From NCBI GenBank assembly GCA_023425455.1, contig JAFACP010000413.1:1-8697 (forward strand): a stretch of DNA of 8,697 nt, read 5' to 3'. The position numbers were made by a program, and so were the translations under genes. This DNA comes from Pseudomonadota bacterium. Lineage in GTDB: Bacteria; Pseudomonadota; Gammaproteobacteria; Enterobacterales; Enterobacteriaceae. Each line of letters opens with the position of its first letter. The first letter of the stretch is position 1. This document shows positions 1-8,430 of the stretch, piece after piece. The notes under the pieces are model-generated. The model was not told the origin of the DNA. It did no database searches and saw only the letters and a list, made by a program, of their open reading frames with translations.

Positions 1-447
1 CCCGCCTTTTTGTCTTTCAAGGTGGGTCCAGCCACGCACAAGCCGCGTTGCCAGATGGCGCAGCTGCGCCAGCTCAACCTGCAATTTACCTTCGTGGGTA
101 CGCGCACGCTGAGCAAAAATATCTAAAATTAGCCCCGTGCGATCGATCACACGGCATTCGCAAAGACGCTCAAGGTTACGTTCCTGAGCCGGAGACAGCG
201 CATGATCGAACAACACGACTGACGCACCGGTTGCTTTTACGGCATCCGCAATTTCAACTGCTTTACCTTCACCAACAAAATACTTTGGGTGCGGCGCTTT
301 ACGGCTACCGGTAATCACCTGCATTGCGTCGACACCGGCGGAAGAGACCAGAGATTCAAACTCCTGGAGATCTTCCATATCTTTGTCTTGCGAAAAATAG
401 ATGTGTACCAGCACCGCCTGCTCACCGGCATCATAACGGTCAAACAA
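1..447 (-). CDS. hflX: HflX GTPase, N-terminal part (truncated by window edge)
   Basis: The first 149 codons of hflX are present, and the rest lies to the left of the window. HflX is a ribosome-binding GTPase that in E. coli splits stalled 70S ribosomes, notably after heat shock. The start is a TTG at 445-447. The translation begins [18 protein letters not shown] and runs open to base 1, ending THLERQKGG, just before the glycine-rich linker and GTPase domain of the family. The visible part is therefore the HflX-type N-terminal domain, including the conserved [16 protein letters not shown] stretch and the helical part with [14 protein letters not shown]. No ATG near the N-terminus explains the family alignment. 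The TTG has a GAGGA ribosome-binding site at 456-460, 8 nt upstream. It follows hfq by 74 nt, across an intrinsic terminator, so expression probably depends on read-through. No G motifs can be checked here because they fall outside. Confidence 0.95.
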   Translation of the reverse strand, partial: MFDRYDAGEQAVLVHIYFSQDKDMEDLQEFESLVSSAGVDAMQVITGSRKAPHPKYFVGEGKAVEIADAVKATGASVVLFDHALSPAQERNLERLCECRVIDRTGLILDIFAQRARTHEGKLQVELAQLRHLATRLVRGWTHLERQKGG

Positions 448-460
448 GCGTAAAATCCTC

Positions 461-500
461 AAAAAAAATCAGCGGGGAACGCAGGATCCCTGGCTCCCCG
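461..500 (-). terminator. Rho-independent terminator between hfq and hflX
   Basis: Reading the minus strand, bases 500-495 (CGGGGA) pair with 478-473 (TCCCCG). An inner stem, 492-489 with 485-482 (CAGG/CCTG), closes a 3-nt loop. The hairpin is followed after four bases by an uninterrupted run of eight T (468-461). This is a textbook intrinsic terminator 22 nt past the hfq stop codon. It would end most hfq transcripts before hflX and leave hflX to partial read-through. The T run ends at the hflX ribosome-binding site (GAGGA, 456-460). The element is read from sequence; its efficiency is unknown. Confidence 0.85.
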
Positions 501-521
501 AGTGGATAACAGCACAAAACC

Positions 522-918
<397 letters not shown>

Positions 919-1869
919 TCAGTGAGCGATATCACCAACAACCTGAATGACTTCGTTTAGCGCCTGTTGCGGTTTTTCACTGTCTAACCAGTGAACTCCC
1001 TCCCAACCGCGTAACCAGGTTATCTGGCGCTTCGCTAACTGTCTCGTGGCGCAAACACCTCGATAAACCATTTCATCGTATGAAATCTCACCTTCAAGAT
1101 ACGACCACATCTGGCGGTATCCCACACAACGAATGGAAGGCATATCCGTATGCAAATCTCCACGGGCAAAAAGCGCCCGCACTTCTGCTTCAAAATCTGA
1201 AGCTAACATCTGATGAAAACGCTGCTCAATTCGTTGATGGAGCAGTTCACGGCTCGCCGGGGCGATGGCGAACTGATGCACCTGATACGGCAGAGCGTCT
1301 CCTGACGTTTGCGTCAGTTCCGTTAAAGTTTTACCCGAAATGAAAAAAACTTCCAGTGCCCGGGAAAGCCTTTGCGGATCATTTGGATGGATCCGTGCTG
1401 CGGCAACCGGGTCAATCTCCTCCAGTTGCTTATGCAAAACGCCCCAGCCTTGCTCTGCCGCCTGCTGCTCAATCTTTGCTCTGACCTCGGGGTCGGCGGA
1501 GGGTAAAGGAGATAATCCCTCCAGCAGCGCCTTAAAGTAGAGCATGGTTCCGCCCACCAGCAGCGGTATACGTCCCGCCGCCGTTATCCCGGCCATCTCA
1601 GCGAGTGCATCGCGGCGAAAATCCGCAGCGGAATATGCCTGAGCCGGGTCGAGAATATCCAGTAAACGATGCGGCGCCGCACGCAGCTCTTCTGCGTCCG
1701 GCTTCGCCGTGCCGATGTCCATTCCCCGATAGATGAGGGCTGAATCAACGCTAATCAACTCTACTGGCAAAACTTTACGTAACTCAATGGCTAATGCCGT
1801 TTTGCCTGAGGCCGTTGGGCCCATCAAAAAAATCGCCTTAGGCAGGCGCGCCTTACTTACGTCAGTCAT
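919..1869 (-). CDS. miaA: tRNA dimethylallyltransferase MiaA
   Basis: MiaA transfers the dimethylallyl group from DMAPP to N6 of adenine 37 in tRNAs that read codons starting with U. This is the first step of ms2i6A synthesis and improves codon-anticodon stability and frame maintenance. The length of 316 residues equals the E. coli protein. The P-loop GPTASGKT is at residues 17-24. The [16 protein letters not shown] block starts with D42, the presumed catalytic base of the family. [10 protein letters not shown] follows around residue 106, and the RCVGYRQMW and [13 protein letters not shown] motifs lie in the C-terminal third. The ATG (1867-1869) overlaps the end of mutL by 8 nt (ATGACTGA), so translation is probably coupled. 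Promoters for hfq are known inside this gene in E. coli, but I could not identify them confidently here. Confidence 0.98.
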   Translation of the reverse strand: MTDVSKARLPKAIFLMGPTASGKTALAIELRKVLPVELISVDSALIYRGMDIGTAKPDAEELRAAPHRLLDILDPAQAYSAADFRRDALAEMAGITAAGRIPLLVGGTMLYFKALLEGLSPLPSADPEVRAKIEQQAAEQGWGVLHKQLEEIDPVAAARIHPNDPQRLSRALEVFFISGKTLTELTQTSGDALPYQVHQFAIAPASRELLHQRIEQRFHQMLASDFEAEVRALFARGDLHTDMPSIRCVGYRQMWSYLEGEISYDEMVYRGVCATRQLAKRQITWLRGWEGVHWLDSEKPQQALNEVIQVVGDIAH

Positions 1870-3706
1870 GTTTCAGGGCGGTCATCGCCATTTGTAAATC
1901 AACAGGTTGTAATAAACCCCCTGGCGGCATCTTTACCAGATGCGGGCAAAGGCGTTCAACCTCCGCCAGCACGGTAATAGCCTGCGCCATATTCCACGGA
2001 TTGTGCTCGCTCGCCAGATGACGGGCGATCCACTGCGCGGTATTGGCGGCATCAAACGTTGTCTGTTGCGCCAGGTAGCCTATCAGTTCAGGAATCAAGT
2101 TTTGTAAATTTTGTTGGCGTAAGGGTAAAGGCACCGCGCGAATCGTCACATGCTGAGCGTCCAGTACGATGTCTATCCCCATTTGGCCAAGTTGCGCCTG
2201 CAGACGCCCCAGCACTCCGGCCTCTTCAGTAGAGACTTTTAAGCGCACCGGGATCAGCAGCGGCTGCGCGCAGGCCGCATTTTCTCCGGGTGTCAGTTGC
2301 ACCTGTTTCAGCCAGCGTTCAGCGACCGGCAGGGCCAACAGCGCCAGCTTTCCCTCTCGTTCAAGCAGGGCCATATCCGGGGCAATGATGGTCAGCACCC
2401 GGCCAAAGCTCTGGCTATGTCCCTCCAGCGAAGGGGCTGGCGTTGTGGTGGGGACGGTACGTTCGACCTCTGGCGTGTCCAGCAGCTTACGGTATAGCGC
2501 CCCCTGCTGCTTCTGGTAGCCTGGCTGGGCGTTGGGATAATTTGCCCCCGTCGGTCGCGGCGCGCTGCCTGCCGATGAAAAACGCGGTGCTGCGGGTTCA
2601 CGCGCCGCCGCCGGTTCGGCAAAAAGGTTGCGCCCCGCCGCCACGCGGTTTTCCGGCAGCGTGCGCACCGGCAATGTCTCTTTTTCCAGAGCAAGCTCAG
2701 GTTCAGCCTGCTGCTGCAATACGCTCACCACTCCCTGATAGATGAAGTCGTGCACCAGCCGCGACTGGTGAAAACGGACTTCGTGCTTGGCCGGATGCAC
2801 GTTGACATCGACCTGGTGCGGGTCAATGTCCAGATAGAGCACAAACGCGGGCTGCTGATCGGCGCCGAGCTTGTCTTCGCAGGCCTGACGAATGGCGTGG
2901 TTTATCAGGCGATCGCGCATCATGCGTCCGTTCACGTAGCAGTACTGGATCTCAGCAAATGCATTGCCCGCCGCGTGAGGATCGGCCACCCAGCCGCGCA
3001 GCGCCAGGTCGCCATGCTGCCACTCGATCGCCAGCGCGTGTTCCAGGAAAGGTGTGCCGCAAATCGCCCCCAGCCGGCGCTCTTTTTGTCCGCCTTCCGC
3101 CACCGCGCGATACTGGCGCATCACCTTTCCGTTATGACTCAGATTGATGGTGACATCAAAACGCGCGAGCGCGATACGCCGAATGATCTCGTCGATATGA
3201 CCAAACTCGGTCTTCTCTGTGCGCATAAATTTACGCCGGGCCGGCGTATTGTAGAACAGATCCAGCACTTCCAGCGTCGTACCGACAGGATGCGCGGCAG
3301 GTTTGACGGTCACATCCATATCACGCCCTTCAGCGTAGGCTTGCCAGGCTTCCTGCTGTTCAGCGGTGCGGGATGTCAACGTCAGACGGGCAACAGAACT
3401 GATACTGGCCAGCGCTTCACCGCGAAAACCGAGGCTGATAATGGCCTCCAGATCGTCGAGCGAGGCAATTTTACTGGTGGCGTGACGCGCCAGCGCCAGC
3501 GCCAGCTCATCTTTTTTGATCCCACAGCCGTTGTCCCGGATGCGGATAAGTTTCGCGCCGCCGCGCTCGATATCAATGTCGATGCGGGTTGCGCCCGCAT
3601 CGAGGCTGTTTTCCACCAGCTCTTTCACCACCGATGCAGGACGCTCCACCACCTCACCGGCGGCGATTTGGTTCGCGAGCTGCGGCGGTAGAACCTGAAT
3701 CGGCAT
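1862..3706 (-). CDS. mutL: DNA mismatch repair protein MutL
   Basis: MutL is the ATP-driven matchmaker that links mismatch-bound MutS to MutH and UvrD in methyl-directed repair. It has 614 residues (E. coli: 615). The N-terminal GHKL ATPase shows E29 and N33 in [21 protein letters not shown] at 58-63, the ATP-lid area RHATSKI, and GFRGEAL at 93-99. [14 protein letters not shown], with the nucleotide-contacting lysine, follows near residue 305. A proline/alanine-rich, poorly conserved linker spans roughly residues 340-430. The C-terminal dimerisation domain carries QPLLIP, which matches the beta-clamp-binding motif. I see no DQHA(x)2E(x)4E endonuclease motif, as expected where MutH supplies the nick. 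The ATG has an excellent AAGGAGA ribosome-binding site (3711-3717) that overlaps the amiB stop codon. The gene overlaps miaA by 8 nt. Confidence 0.98.
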   Translation of the reverse strand: MPIQVLPPQLANQIAAGEVVERPASVVKELVENSLDAGATRIDIDIERGGAKLIRIRDNGCGIKKDELALALARHATSKIASLDDLEAIISLGFRGEALASISSVARLTLTSRTAEQQEAWQAYAEGRDMDVTVKPAAHPVGTTLEVLDLFYNTPARRKFMRTEKTEFGHIDEIIRRIALARFDVTINLSHNGKVMRQYRAVAEGGQKERRLGAICGTPFLEHALAIEWQHGDLALRGWVADPHAAGNAFAEIQYCYVNGRMMRDRLINHAIRQACEDKLGADQQPAFVLYLDIDPHQVDVNVHPAKHEVRFHQSRLVHDFIYQGVVSVLQQQAEPELALEKETLPVRTLPENRVAAGRNLFAEPAAAREPAAPRFSSAGSAPRPTGANYPNAQPGYQKQQGALYRKLLDTPEVERTVPTTTPAPSLEGHSQSFGRVLTIIAPDMALLEREGKLALLALPVAERWLKQVQLTPGENAACAQPLLIPVRLKVSTEEAGVLGRLQAQLGQMGIDIVLDAQHVTIRAVPLPLRQQNLQNLIPELIGYLAQQTTFDAANTAQWIARHLASEHNPWNMAQAITVLAEVERLCPHLVKMPPGGLLQPVDLQMAMTALKHD

Positions 3707-3715
3707 GTCTTCTCC

Positions 3716-5053
3716 TTAGTTGGTCGCGGTGATCTCAGCTAACTGCGCCGCGCTGGCCGTCTGACCTGCGCCACCCTGCGGTGCGGACTGCAGAGGGTGT
3801 GTCTCAAAGTATTTACGCAGGCCGTTATAGATAGCACTGGCAATTTGCTGCTGGTAGCTGTCGCTCGCCAGTAACCGCTCTTCGCCGTTGTTGCTGATAA
3901 AACCGGTCTCGACCAGAATGGACGGTATATCCGGAGAGCGTAATACCCCGAGGCTTGCATGTTCGGGACGGCGTTTATGCAACGCCCCGATGCTTTGCAG
4001 CTGGTTTAATACGTTGCTGGCGACATCATACCCGACGCGCTGGGAATGACCGAACTGTAAATCCAGCACCGCCTGGCTCAGATACGGGTCAGCCTGGCTG
4101 TTTGCCAGCACATCGCCTGCGCCGCCCAGCAGTTCGGACTGCTTCTCATGCTCCTCGAGCCAGTTAGCCATCTCACTGTTGGCGCGACGGTTAGACAGCA
4201 CCCATACCGACGCGCCCGTGGCGTTACGGTTCGGGGCGGCATCCGCATGAATGGAGACCAGGAAGTTAGCATTTTGCTTACGCGCCACGTCTGAGCGCCC
4301 CATCACCGAGATAAAGTAATCGCCATCGCGGGTCATGACGCCTTTAAACATCGGGTCGTCGTTGAGCAACGTCCGCAGCTTGCGGGCAATGGCAATAGTG
4401 ACATTTTTTTCCCGGGTCCCGCCCGGGCCTATCGCGCCGGGATCCTGCCCGCCGTGCCCGGCATCAATCGCAATGATCACCTTGTCACCGCTTACCGTAC
4501 GGCGCGCGCTGGCCGCCGGACGGGTCACGTTATTACTGCTGGTGACGCTGGTGATGCGGTCACTGCCCGATTTAAACGGATTGCGTGCCGGGTCCGACGA
4601 ACGCGGGGTGTAGACGGGAGCCTCCACGCGCTTTGCCACTACGGGAGCAGGCGGCGGCGGAGGCGGCACATCGGCGTTGATGGTAAAGACCACGGTATAA
4701 CTGGCGCCGTTTTGCTGCTTGACGGCCTTCGTTTTGCCCTTTTCGGTCAAATCGACCACCAGACGCAGCGACTGTGCATCTTTCGGCGTTCCCGAGCGGA
4801 TGCTTTTCACCAGATTGTTGCCGCTGAACTGTAGCGGTAAGCCCTGAATAACGCCGGTCTGTTTGATATCCAGCGCCACGCTGCGGCTGTCCGGCTGTGA
4901 GAAGGCATACTCAGGATCGCCCACAAAGCTGAACGTGATCCGGGCCTGGCGGTCTCCGTTCGAGACCTGAATATCTGAGAGATTGGCCGCCCCGGCGTGC
5001 GCGCACAGCAACACCGTAGCAGCCAACAACCAACCTTTAACGCGATTAATCAT
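3716..5053 (-). CDS. amiB: N-acetylmuramoyl-L-alanine amidase AmiB
   Basis: AmiB is a periplasmic zinc amidase that cuts the stem peptide from septal peptidoglycan so daughter cells can separate. In E. coli it is activated by the LytM factor EnvC. The length of 445 residues equals the E. coli protein. The N-terminus is a Sec signal peptide (K6, hydrophobic stretch 8-18, likely cleavage after about residue 20-23, AHA/GAA). An AMIN domain follows (about 25-125), which targets the septum. A linker of about 60 residues opens with six prolines (130-135). The amidase_3 domain runs from about 190 to 417. Zinc ligands are H200 (DAGHGG), E215 (REKN) and H269 (SIHAD), with catalytic E382 in VETGFISN. 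A regulatory helix carrying [12 protein letters not shown] lies between, near 300-310. There is no LysM domain. The gap from tsaE is 16 nt, and a modest AGGG ribosome-binding site lies upstream. Confidence 0.97.
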   Translation of the reverse strand: MINRVKGWLLAATVLLCAHAGAANLSDIQVSNGDRQARITFSFVGDPEYAFSQPDSRSVALDIKQTGVIQGLPLQFSGNNLVKSIRSGTPKDAQSLRLVVDLTEKGKTKAVKQQNGASYTVVFTINADVPPPPPPAPVVAKRVEAPVYTPRSSDPARNPFKSGSDRITSVTSSNNVTRPAASARRTVSGDKVIIAIDAGHGGQDPGAIGPGGTREKNVTIAIARKLRTLLNDDPMFKGVMTRDGDYFISVMGRSDVARKQNANFLVSIHADAAPNRNATGASVWVLSNRRANSEMANWLEEHEKQSELLGGAGDVLANSQADPYLSQAVLDLQFGHSQRVGYDVASNVLNQLQSIGALHKRRPEHASLGVLRSPDIPSILVETGFISNNGEERLLASDSYQQQIASAIYNGLRKYFETHPLQSAPQGGAGQTASAAQLAEITATN

Positions 5054-5069
5054 CCCGTTATCCCTTCAT

Positions 5070-5531
5070 TCAACTGGCGAAGCGCGCCAGTAAGGAACGG
5101 CCCGATGAGGAAACTGCACTGATGCGTGCCTCACGCCCTTGTGCCTGGTAATCTAAGTGTATTTCGACATCCGGGTCAGGCAGTACACCCGCACCTTGTT
5201 GCGGCCACTCCACCAGGCAGATGGCATCGTTGGCAAAGTAATCGCGGATCCCCATAAATTCCAGCTCCTCCGGGTCCGCAAGACGGTATAAATCGAAGTG
5301 GTACACCATTACATTGTCCAGCGTATACGGTTCAACCAGGGTATAGGTCGGGCTTTTCACGTTCCCGTTATGGCCTAACGCCTGCAGGAAGCCGCGGCTG
5401 AAGGTGGTCTTACCCGCGCCTAAATCACCGTACAGATAAATGACGGTTGCCCCCCGGCAGGCCTGCGCCATGCGCTTACCGAGTTCTAAAGTGGCTTGTT
5501 CATCAGGTAAAGGGATCACTTTATTAGTCAT
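5070..5531 (-). CDS. tsaE: tRNA t6A biosynthesis ATPase TsaE
   Basis: TsaE is the ATPase of the TsaB-TsaD-TsaE complex, which with TsaC makes threonylcarbamoyl-adenosine (t6A) at position 37 of tRNAs reading ANN codons. The length of 153 residues matches E. coli TsaE (formerly YjeE). The P-loop [10 protein letters not shown] is at about 34-43. The [10 protein letters not shown] switch-like motif is at 60-69, HFDLYRL with D80 follows, and the LVEWP motif has E108 and W109. The ATG at 5529-5531 overlaps the end of nnr by 8 nt (ATGACTAA), implying coupled translation. amiB starts 16 nt after the stop codon. It is one of three tRNA-modification genes in this window. Confidence 0.98.
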   Translation of the reverse strand: MTNKVIPLPDEQATLELGKRMAQACRGATVIYLYGDLGAGKTTFSRGFLQALGHNGNVKSPTYTLVEPYTLDNVMVYHFDLYRLADPEELEFMGIRDYFANDAICLVEWPQQGAGVLPDPDVEIHLDYQAQGREARISAVSSSGRSLLARFAS

Positions 5532-7047
5532 TTTCTACGTCAATCACATCCGGGTTAACAACACGCCTCAGCGTGCAAAAAAGATCGCTGGCCAGCATAC
5601 CGCGCGTGCCAGACTGCGCCGCGAGTTTGTCCGCCGCCGCGCCATGGGCCACGCAGCCGGCACAGGCTGCATCATAAAGGGGAAGTTTCTGTCCGAGCAA
5701 TGCGCCGATGATACCGGAAAGCACATCGCCCATGCCGCCGCTCGCCATGCCCGCGTTACCGGCATCGATAATGCCCTGTGCGTCATCGCAGGCCACCACG
5801 GTCCCCGCCCCTTTCAGAACTGCAACACCGCCGTAACGTTTTACCAGACGCCGGGCAGAAAGTAAGCGGTCGCTTTCAATTTCTGCAACGCTGCAGTTAA
5901 GCAGCCGCGCGGCTTCGCCGGGGTGTGGCGTCAGAATGCGATTGTGACGTTTATCCGGATTGATTGCCAGAAGGTTCAGCGCGTCAGCGTCCCACAGCAT
6001 CGGTTTACGAAAATTCTCGACCTTTTGCAGAGCTTGTTTACCCCAGCTCTGCTGCCCAAGCCCCGGGCCAATCACCACCACATCGGCCCAGGCAAGACCC
6101 TCGTCCAGCGTCTGCGGCGTAAGCTCATGCACCATTAACTCCGGACGCGCGGTAATGATGGGGGCGATATTTTCGCCGCGCGTCAGCACCCGCACCAGGC
6201 CCGCACCGCTGCGAAGCGCCGCCTCGCCCGCCAGGCGAATGGCCCCCGCCGTGCCATGATCTCCGCCAATCACGACCAGCTTGCCGTGGTCGCCTTTATG
6301 TGACGCAGGACGACGCGGCGGTAGCCATTGCGCAAGCTGTGCGGCGTCAAAGCGCGCCAGATGCGTCTCCTGCCCGGCGAGCCAGGCATCGAGTCCCAGC
6401 GCGTGCAGGTGTAACACCCCGACCACATCGCGCGCTTTCCCGGTGAGCAGCCCAGGCTTCAGGGCAATAAACGTTACGGTCTGAGCGGCCCGGATCACCG
6501 CCCCCGGCGTGGCGCCGGTTTCGGCAATAAGGCCAGAGGGAATATCCAGCGCCAGAACCGGCGCAGAGTGCGCGTTGGCCCGTTCAATCAGCGTGGACAT
6601 ACCTTCACGCGGCGCGGCGCGCAAGCCGGTCCCCAGCAGGGCATCGACAATCAGATCGCCCGCTTCAGGCCAGGCGATATCCACAGAATGAATCACCCCG
6701 CCGGCGTTCAGCCAGGCGGCCTGCGCCGCACGTGCTTCATCAGGCAAGGGGTTATTCCCCTCCAGCGCCAGCAGGGTAACCTCAATCCCCGCCGCCGCCG
6801 CCAGGCGGGCAACAACATAGCCATCTCCGCCGTTATTGCCTGGTCCGCACAAAATAAGCCAGTGCGAAGCGTTTGGGTATGCGGCTCTGGCCACGTTGAA
6901 TGCCGCTTCGCCAGCGCGTTGCATCAGTTCAAACAGGGTGAGGCCGAGGCTATCTGCCGCCTCTTTTTCGGCACGCCGGAGGTCATCCGCATGCCAGATG
7001 GAATGTGGTATACTTGCGGGGTTTTTCTTCACTGTATGGTCCGTCAT
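5524..7047 (-). CDS. nnr: Bifunctional NAD(P)HX epimerase / ADP-dependent NAD(P)HX dehydratase
   Basis: Nnr (YjeF) repairs hydrated nicotinamide cofactors. Its N-terminal domain (about 1-220) epimerises R-NAD(P)HX to S-NAD(P)HX, and its C-terminal, ribokinase-like domain (about 228-500) dehydrates S-NAD(P)HX using ADP. Epimerase marks are PGNNGGDGY at 69-77 and DALLGTGL. Dehydratase marks are [33 protein letters not shown], and [15 protein letters not shown] with the catalytic aspartate near 441. The frame is open upstream to an ATG at 7068. I chose the ATG at 7045-7047 because the product then begins [10 protein letters not shown] as in E. coli and has a GAGGGG ribosome-binding site 7 nt upstream (7055-7060). 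This gives 507 residues, slightly shorter than E. coli because the C-terminal tail ends early (VIDVEND). It is first of the seven-gene cluster, and its start codon overlaps that of divergent queG. Confidence 0.95.
   Translation of the reverse strand: MTDHTVKKNPASIPHSIWHADDLRRAEKEAADSLGLTLFELMQRAGEAAFNVARAAYPNASHWLILCGPGNNGGDGYVVARLAAAAGIEVTLLALEGNNPLPDEARAAQAAWLNAGGVIHSVDIAWPEAGDLIVDALLGTGLRAAPREGMSTLIERANAHSAPVLALDIPSGLIAETGATPGAVIRAAQTVTFIALKPGLLTGKARDVVGVLHLHALGLDAWLAGQETHLARFDAAQLAQWLPPRRPASHKGDHGKLVVIGGDHGTAGAIRLAGEAALRSGAGLVRVLTRGENIAPIITARPELMVHELTPQTLDEGLAWADVVVIGPGLGQQSWGKQALQKVENFRKPMLWDADALNLLAINPDKRHNRILTPHPGEAARLLNCSVAEIESDRLLSARRLVKRYGGVAVLKGAGTVVACDDAQGIIDAGNAGMASGGMGDVLSGIIGALLGQKLPLYDAACAGCVAHGAAADKLAAQSGTRGMLASDLFCTLRRVVNPDVIDVEND
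7006..7014 (+). promoter_or_regulatory. Probable extended -10 promoter of queG, inside nnr
   Basis: TGGTATACT fits the extended -10 pattern TGnTATAAT with one mismatch (TATACT at 7009-7014). The best -35 at 17-nt spacing (6986-6991, TCCGCA) is poor, which is tolerated in extended -10 promoters. Transcription would begin near 7020, giving a leader of about 25 nt to the queG ATG at 7046. The element lies within codons of nnr on the opposite strand. Confidence 0.5.
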
Positions 7048-8185
7048 GTCACAGCCCCTCGATCTCAATCAGTTAGCGCAAAAGATAAAACAGTGGGGTG
7101 CTGAGCTGGGCTTCCAGAAGGTGGGTATCACCGATACCGACCTCTCCGCCAGCGAGCCGAAACTACAGGCATGGCTGGACAAGCAGTACCACGGCGAAAT
7201 GGCGTGGATGGCGCGTCATGGCATGATGCGCGCGCGTCCACACGAACTATTGCCGGGCACATTACGCGTCATCAGCGTACGCATGAACTACCTGCCTGCC
7301 AACGCGGCGTTTGCGCGCACGCTGAAAAACCCCTCTCTCGGGTACGTCAGCCGCTATGCCCTGGGGCGTGATTATCATAAGCTGTTACGTAACCGACTCA
7401 AAAAACTTGGGGAAACTATTCAGCAGCACTGTGCTTCGCTGAATTTTAGACCGTTTGTCGACTCTGCGCCTGTTCTTGAGCGCCCGATTGCCGAAAAAGC
7501 CGGGCTTGGCTGGACAGGTAAGCACTCACTTATCCTCAGCCGTGACGCAGGCTCCTTCTTTTTCCTCGGCGAACTGCTGATCGATTTACCGCTGCCGGTC
7601 GATGGGCCCGTTGAAGAAGGCTGCGGACGCTGCGTAGCCTGTATGACCATCTGTCCGACGGGGGCAATCGTTGAGCCTTATACCGTCGACGCGCGCCGCT
7701 GTATCTCATACCTGACTATCGAACTGGAAGGTGCGATCCCGGAAGCCTTCCGTCCGCTGATCGGCAACCGGATCTACGGCTGCGACGATTGCCAGCTGAT
7801 CTGCCCGTGGAATCGCTATTCGCAGCTGACGGATGAAGAGGACTTTAGCCCCCGCAAAGCGCTACATGCGCCGCCGCTTATTGAGCTGTTCGCCTGGAGC
7901 GAAGCCTGGTTTCTGAAAGTGACAGAGGGCTCCGCCATCCGTCGTATCGGGCACCTGCGCTGGCTGCGAAACGTCGCCGTCGCGCTCGGCAATGCGCCGT
8001 GGGATGACGCCAATATTCGGGCTCTTGAAAGTCGCAGAGGTGAGCACCCACTTCTCGATGAGCATATAGAGTGGGCGATTGCGCAGCAAATAGAGAAACG
8101 AAATGCCTGCGTGGTTGAGGTGCAGTTACCGCAAAAACAGCGACTGGTGAGAGTGATTGAAAAAGGGTTGCCGCGGGATGCCTGA
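7046..8185 (+). CDS. queG: Epoxyqueuosine reductase QueG
   Basis: QueG reduces epoxyqueuosine to queuosine at wobble position 34 of GUN-anticodon tRNAs (Tyr, His, Asn, Asp), using cobalamin and two [4Fe-4S] clusters. The protein has 379 residues, as I recall for E. coli (YjeS). The N-terminal cobalamin-binding part includes YALGRDYHKLLRNRL at about 104-118 and VDSAPVLER with the likely catalytic D139. The ferredoxin-like part has C193, C196, C199 and C203 (CGRCVACMTICP), then C219, C246, C249 and C253 (CDDCQLICP), enough for two clusters. A HEAT-like C-terminal region contains EGSAIRRIGHLRWLRNVAVALGN. The frame is open well upstream, but [14 protein letters not shown] is the family start. The upstream sequence lacks a clear Shine-Dalgarno, so initiation may be weak. 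It diverges from nnr and converges on the tRNA-Gly genes. No intrinsic terminator for queG was found. Confidence 0.97.
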   Translation: MSQPLDLNQLAQKIKQWGAELGFQKVGITDTDLSASEPKLQAWLDKQYHGEMAWMARHGMMRARPHELLPGTLRVISVRMNYLPANAAFARTLKNPSLGYVSRYALGRDYHKLLRNRLKKLGETIQQHCASLNFRPFVDSAPVLERPIAEKAGLGWTGKHSLILSRDAGSFFFLGELLIDLPLPVDGPVEEGCGRCVACMTICPTGAIVEPYTVDARRCISYLTIELEGAIPEAFRPLIGNRIYGCDDCQLICPWNRYSQLTDEEDFSPRKALHAPPLIELFAWSEAWFLKVTEGSAIRRIGHLRWLRNVAVALGNAPWDDANIRALESRRGEHPLLDEHIEWAIAQQIEKRNACVVEVQLPQKQRLVRVIEKGLPRDA

Positions 8186-8198
8186 TATATTCACAGCC

Positions 8199-8207
8199 TG
8201 TGCATAA
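8199..8207 (-). promoter_or_regulatory. DnaA box, TTATGCACA
   Basis: The minus-strand 9-mer matches TTATNCACA at every fixed position. It lies 14 bp after the queG stop and 3 bp from a second, inverted near-match (8187-8195), so the two could bind DnaA as a pair. Confidence 0.6.
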
Positions 8208-8290
8208 AAACAAAAACTCAGGAACCATAAGGGCTGGCAAACAGGTCAAGTGATCTCAATAACATTTTGAAATCAAATTTTATTGATAAA

Positions 8291-8303
8291 ATTCAATGAA
8301 TTA
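8291..8303 (+). promoter_or_regulatory. Possible IHF-binding site
   Basis: ATTCAATGAATTA matches the IHF consensus WATCAANNNNTTR at 8 of 9 fixed positions, failing only at position 2. An A/T-rich tract (8264-8290) lies on its 5' side, as is common at strong IHF sites. It is placed between the two perfect DnaA boxes, where a sharp bend would bring them together. Confidence 0.4.
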
Positions 8304-8330
8304 CGATAATATAATTCACCCTGCGAAGTT

Positions 8331-8349
8331 TTTACCTCGTTCAGGTAAA
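8331..8349. repeat. Small perfect inverted repeat
   Basis: TTTACCT (8331-8337) and AGGTAAA (8343-8349) form a 7-bp perfect stem with a 5-nt loop. There is no T run 3' of it on either strand, so it does not look like an intrinsic terminator. It lies between the IHF-like site and the DnaA box at 8360. Confidence 0.5.
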
Positions 8350-8359
8350 GCACCGCTTC

Positions 8360-8368
8360 TGTGGATAA
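8360..8368 (-). promoter_or_regulatory. DnaA box, TTATCCACA
   Basis: The minus-strand 9-mer is TTATCCACA, the high-affinity form found in oriC R1 and R4. It is intergenic, between the AT-rich segment and the tRNA terminator. Confidence 0.65.
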
Positions 8369-8398
8369 CTCTGTTTACAAGAGTATTTCAGACAGACG

Positions 8399-8430
8399 AA
8401 AAAAGGCCCCAACGAACGATTTCGCTGTGG
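8399..8430 (-). terminator. Rho-independent terminator of the tRNA-Gly transcript
   Basis: On the minus strand, bases 8430-8421 pair with 8416-8407 around a 4-nt loop (8420-8417). There are ten positions, with one mismatch (8428/8409) and one G-T wobble (8425/8412). After two C residues comes a run of six T (8404-8399). The hairpin starts 24 nt past the tRNA 3' end. On the plus strand there is no T run, so it would not stop queG transcription. Confidence 0.85.

Noticed and set aside
2750..3691. A 313-codon open frame on the plus strand opposite mutL
   Set aside because: It is fully antisense to the strongly conserved ATPase part of mutL. It has no recognisable motif or family resemblance, and long antisense frames are common in GC-rich genes.
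6677..6685. DnaA-like ATATCCACA inside nnr, and TTATCCACT at 501-509
   Set aside because: These are isolated one-mismatch 9-mers without neighbouring boxes. At this mismatch level they are expected by chance in a window of this length.
6836..7045. N-terminal extension of the queG frame by 70 codons
   Set aside because: The extension is antisense to nnr and does not resemble QueG, which starts MSxPLDLNQLAQKI at 7046.
7048..7068. Upstream ATG for nnr at 7068, adding seven residues (MRSRGCD)
   Set aside because: The family start MTDHT is at 7047 with a well-spaced GAGGGG. The longer form would lie further inside queG and lacks E. coli counterpart residues.
6568..7104. A 178-codon plus-strand open frame across nnr and the queG start
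   Set aside because: It is antisense to nnr and overlaps queG in a different frame, with no plausible ribosome-binding site or family features.
8310..8315. Perfect TATAAT on the plus strand, suggesting a promoter pointing into the tRNA genes
   Set aside because: There is no -35 at 16-18 nt (only A/T-rich bases), and such hexamers are expected by chance in an approximately 16% GC segment.
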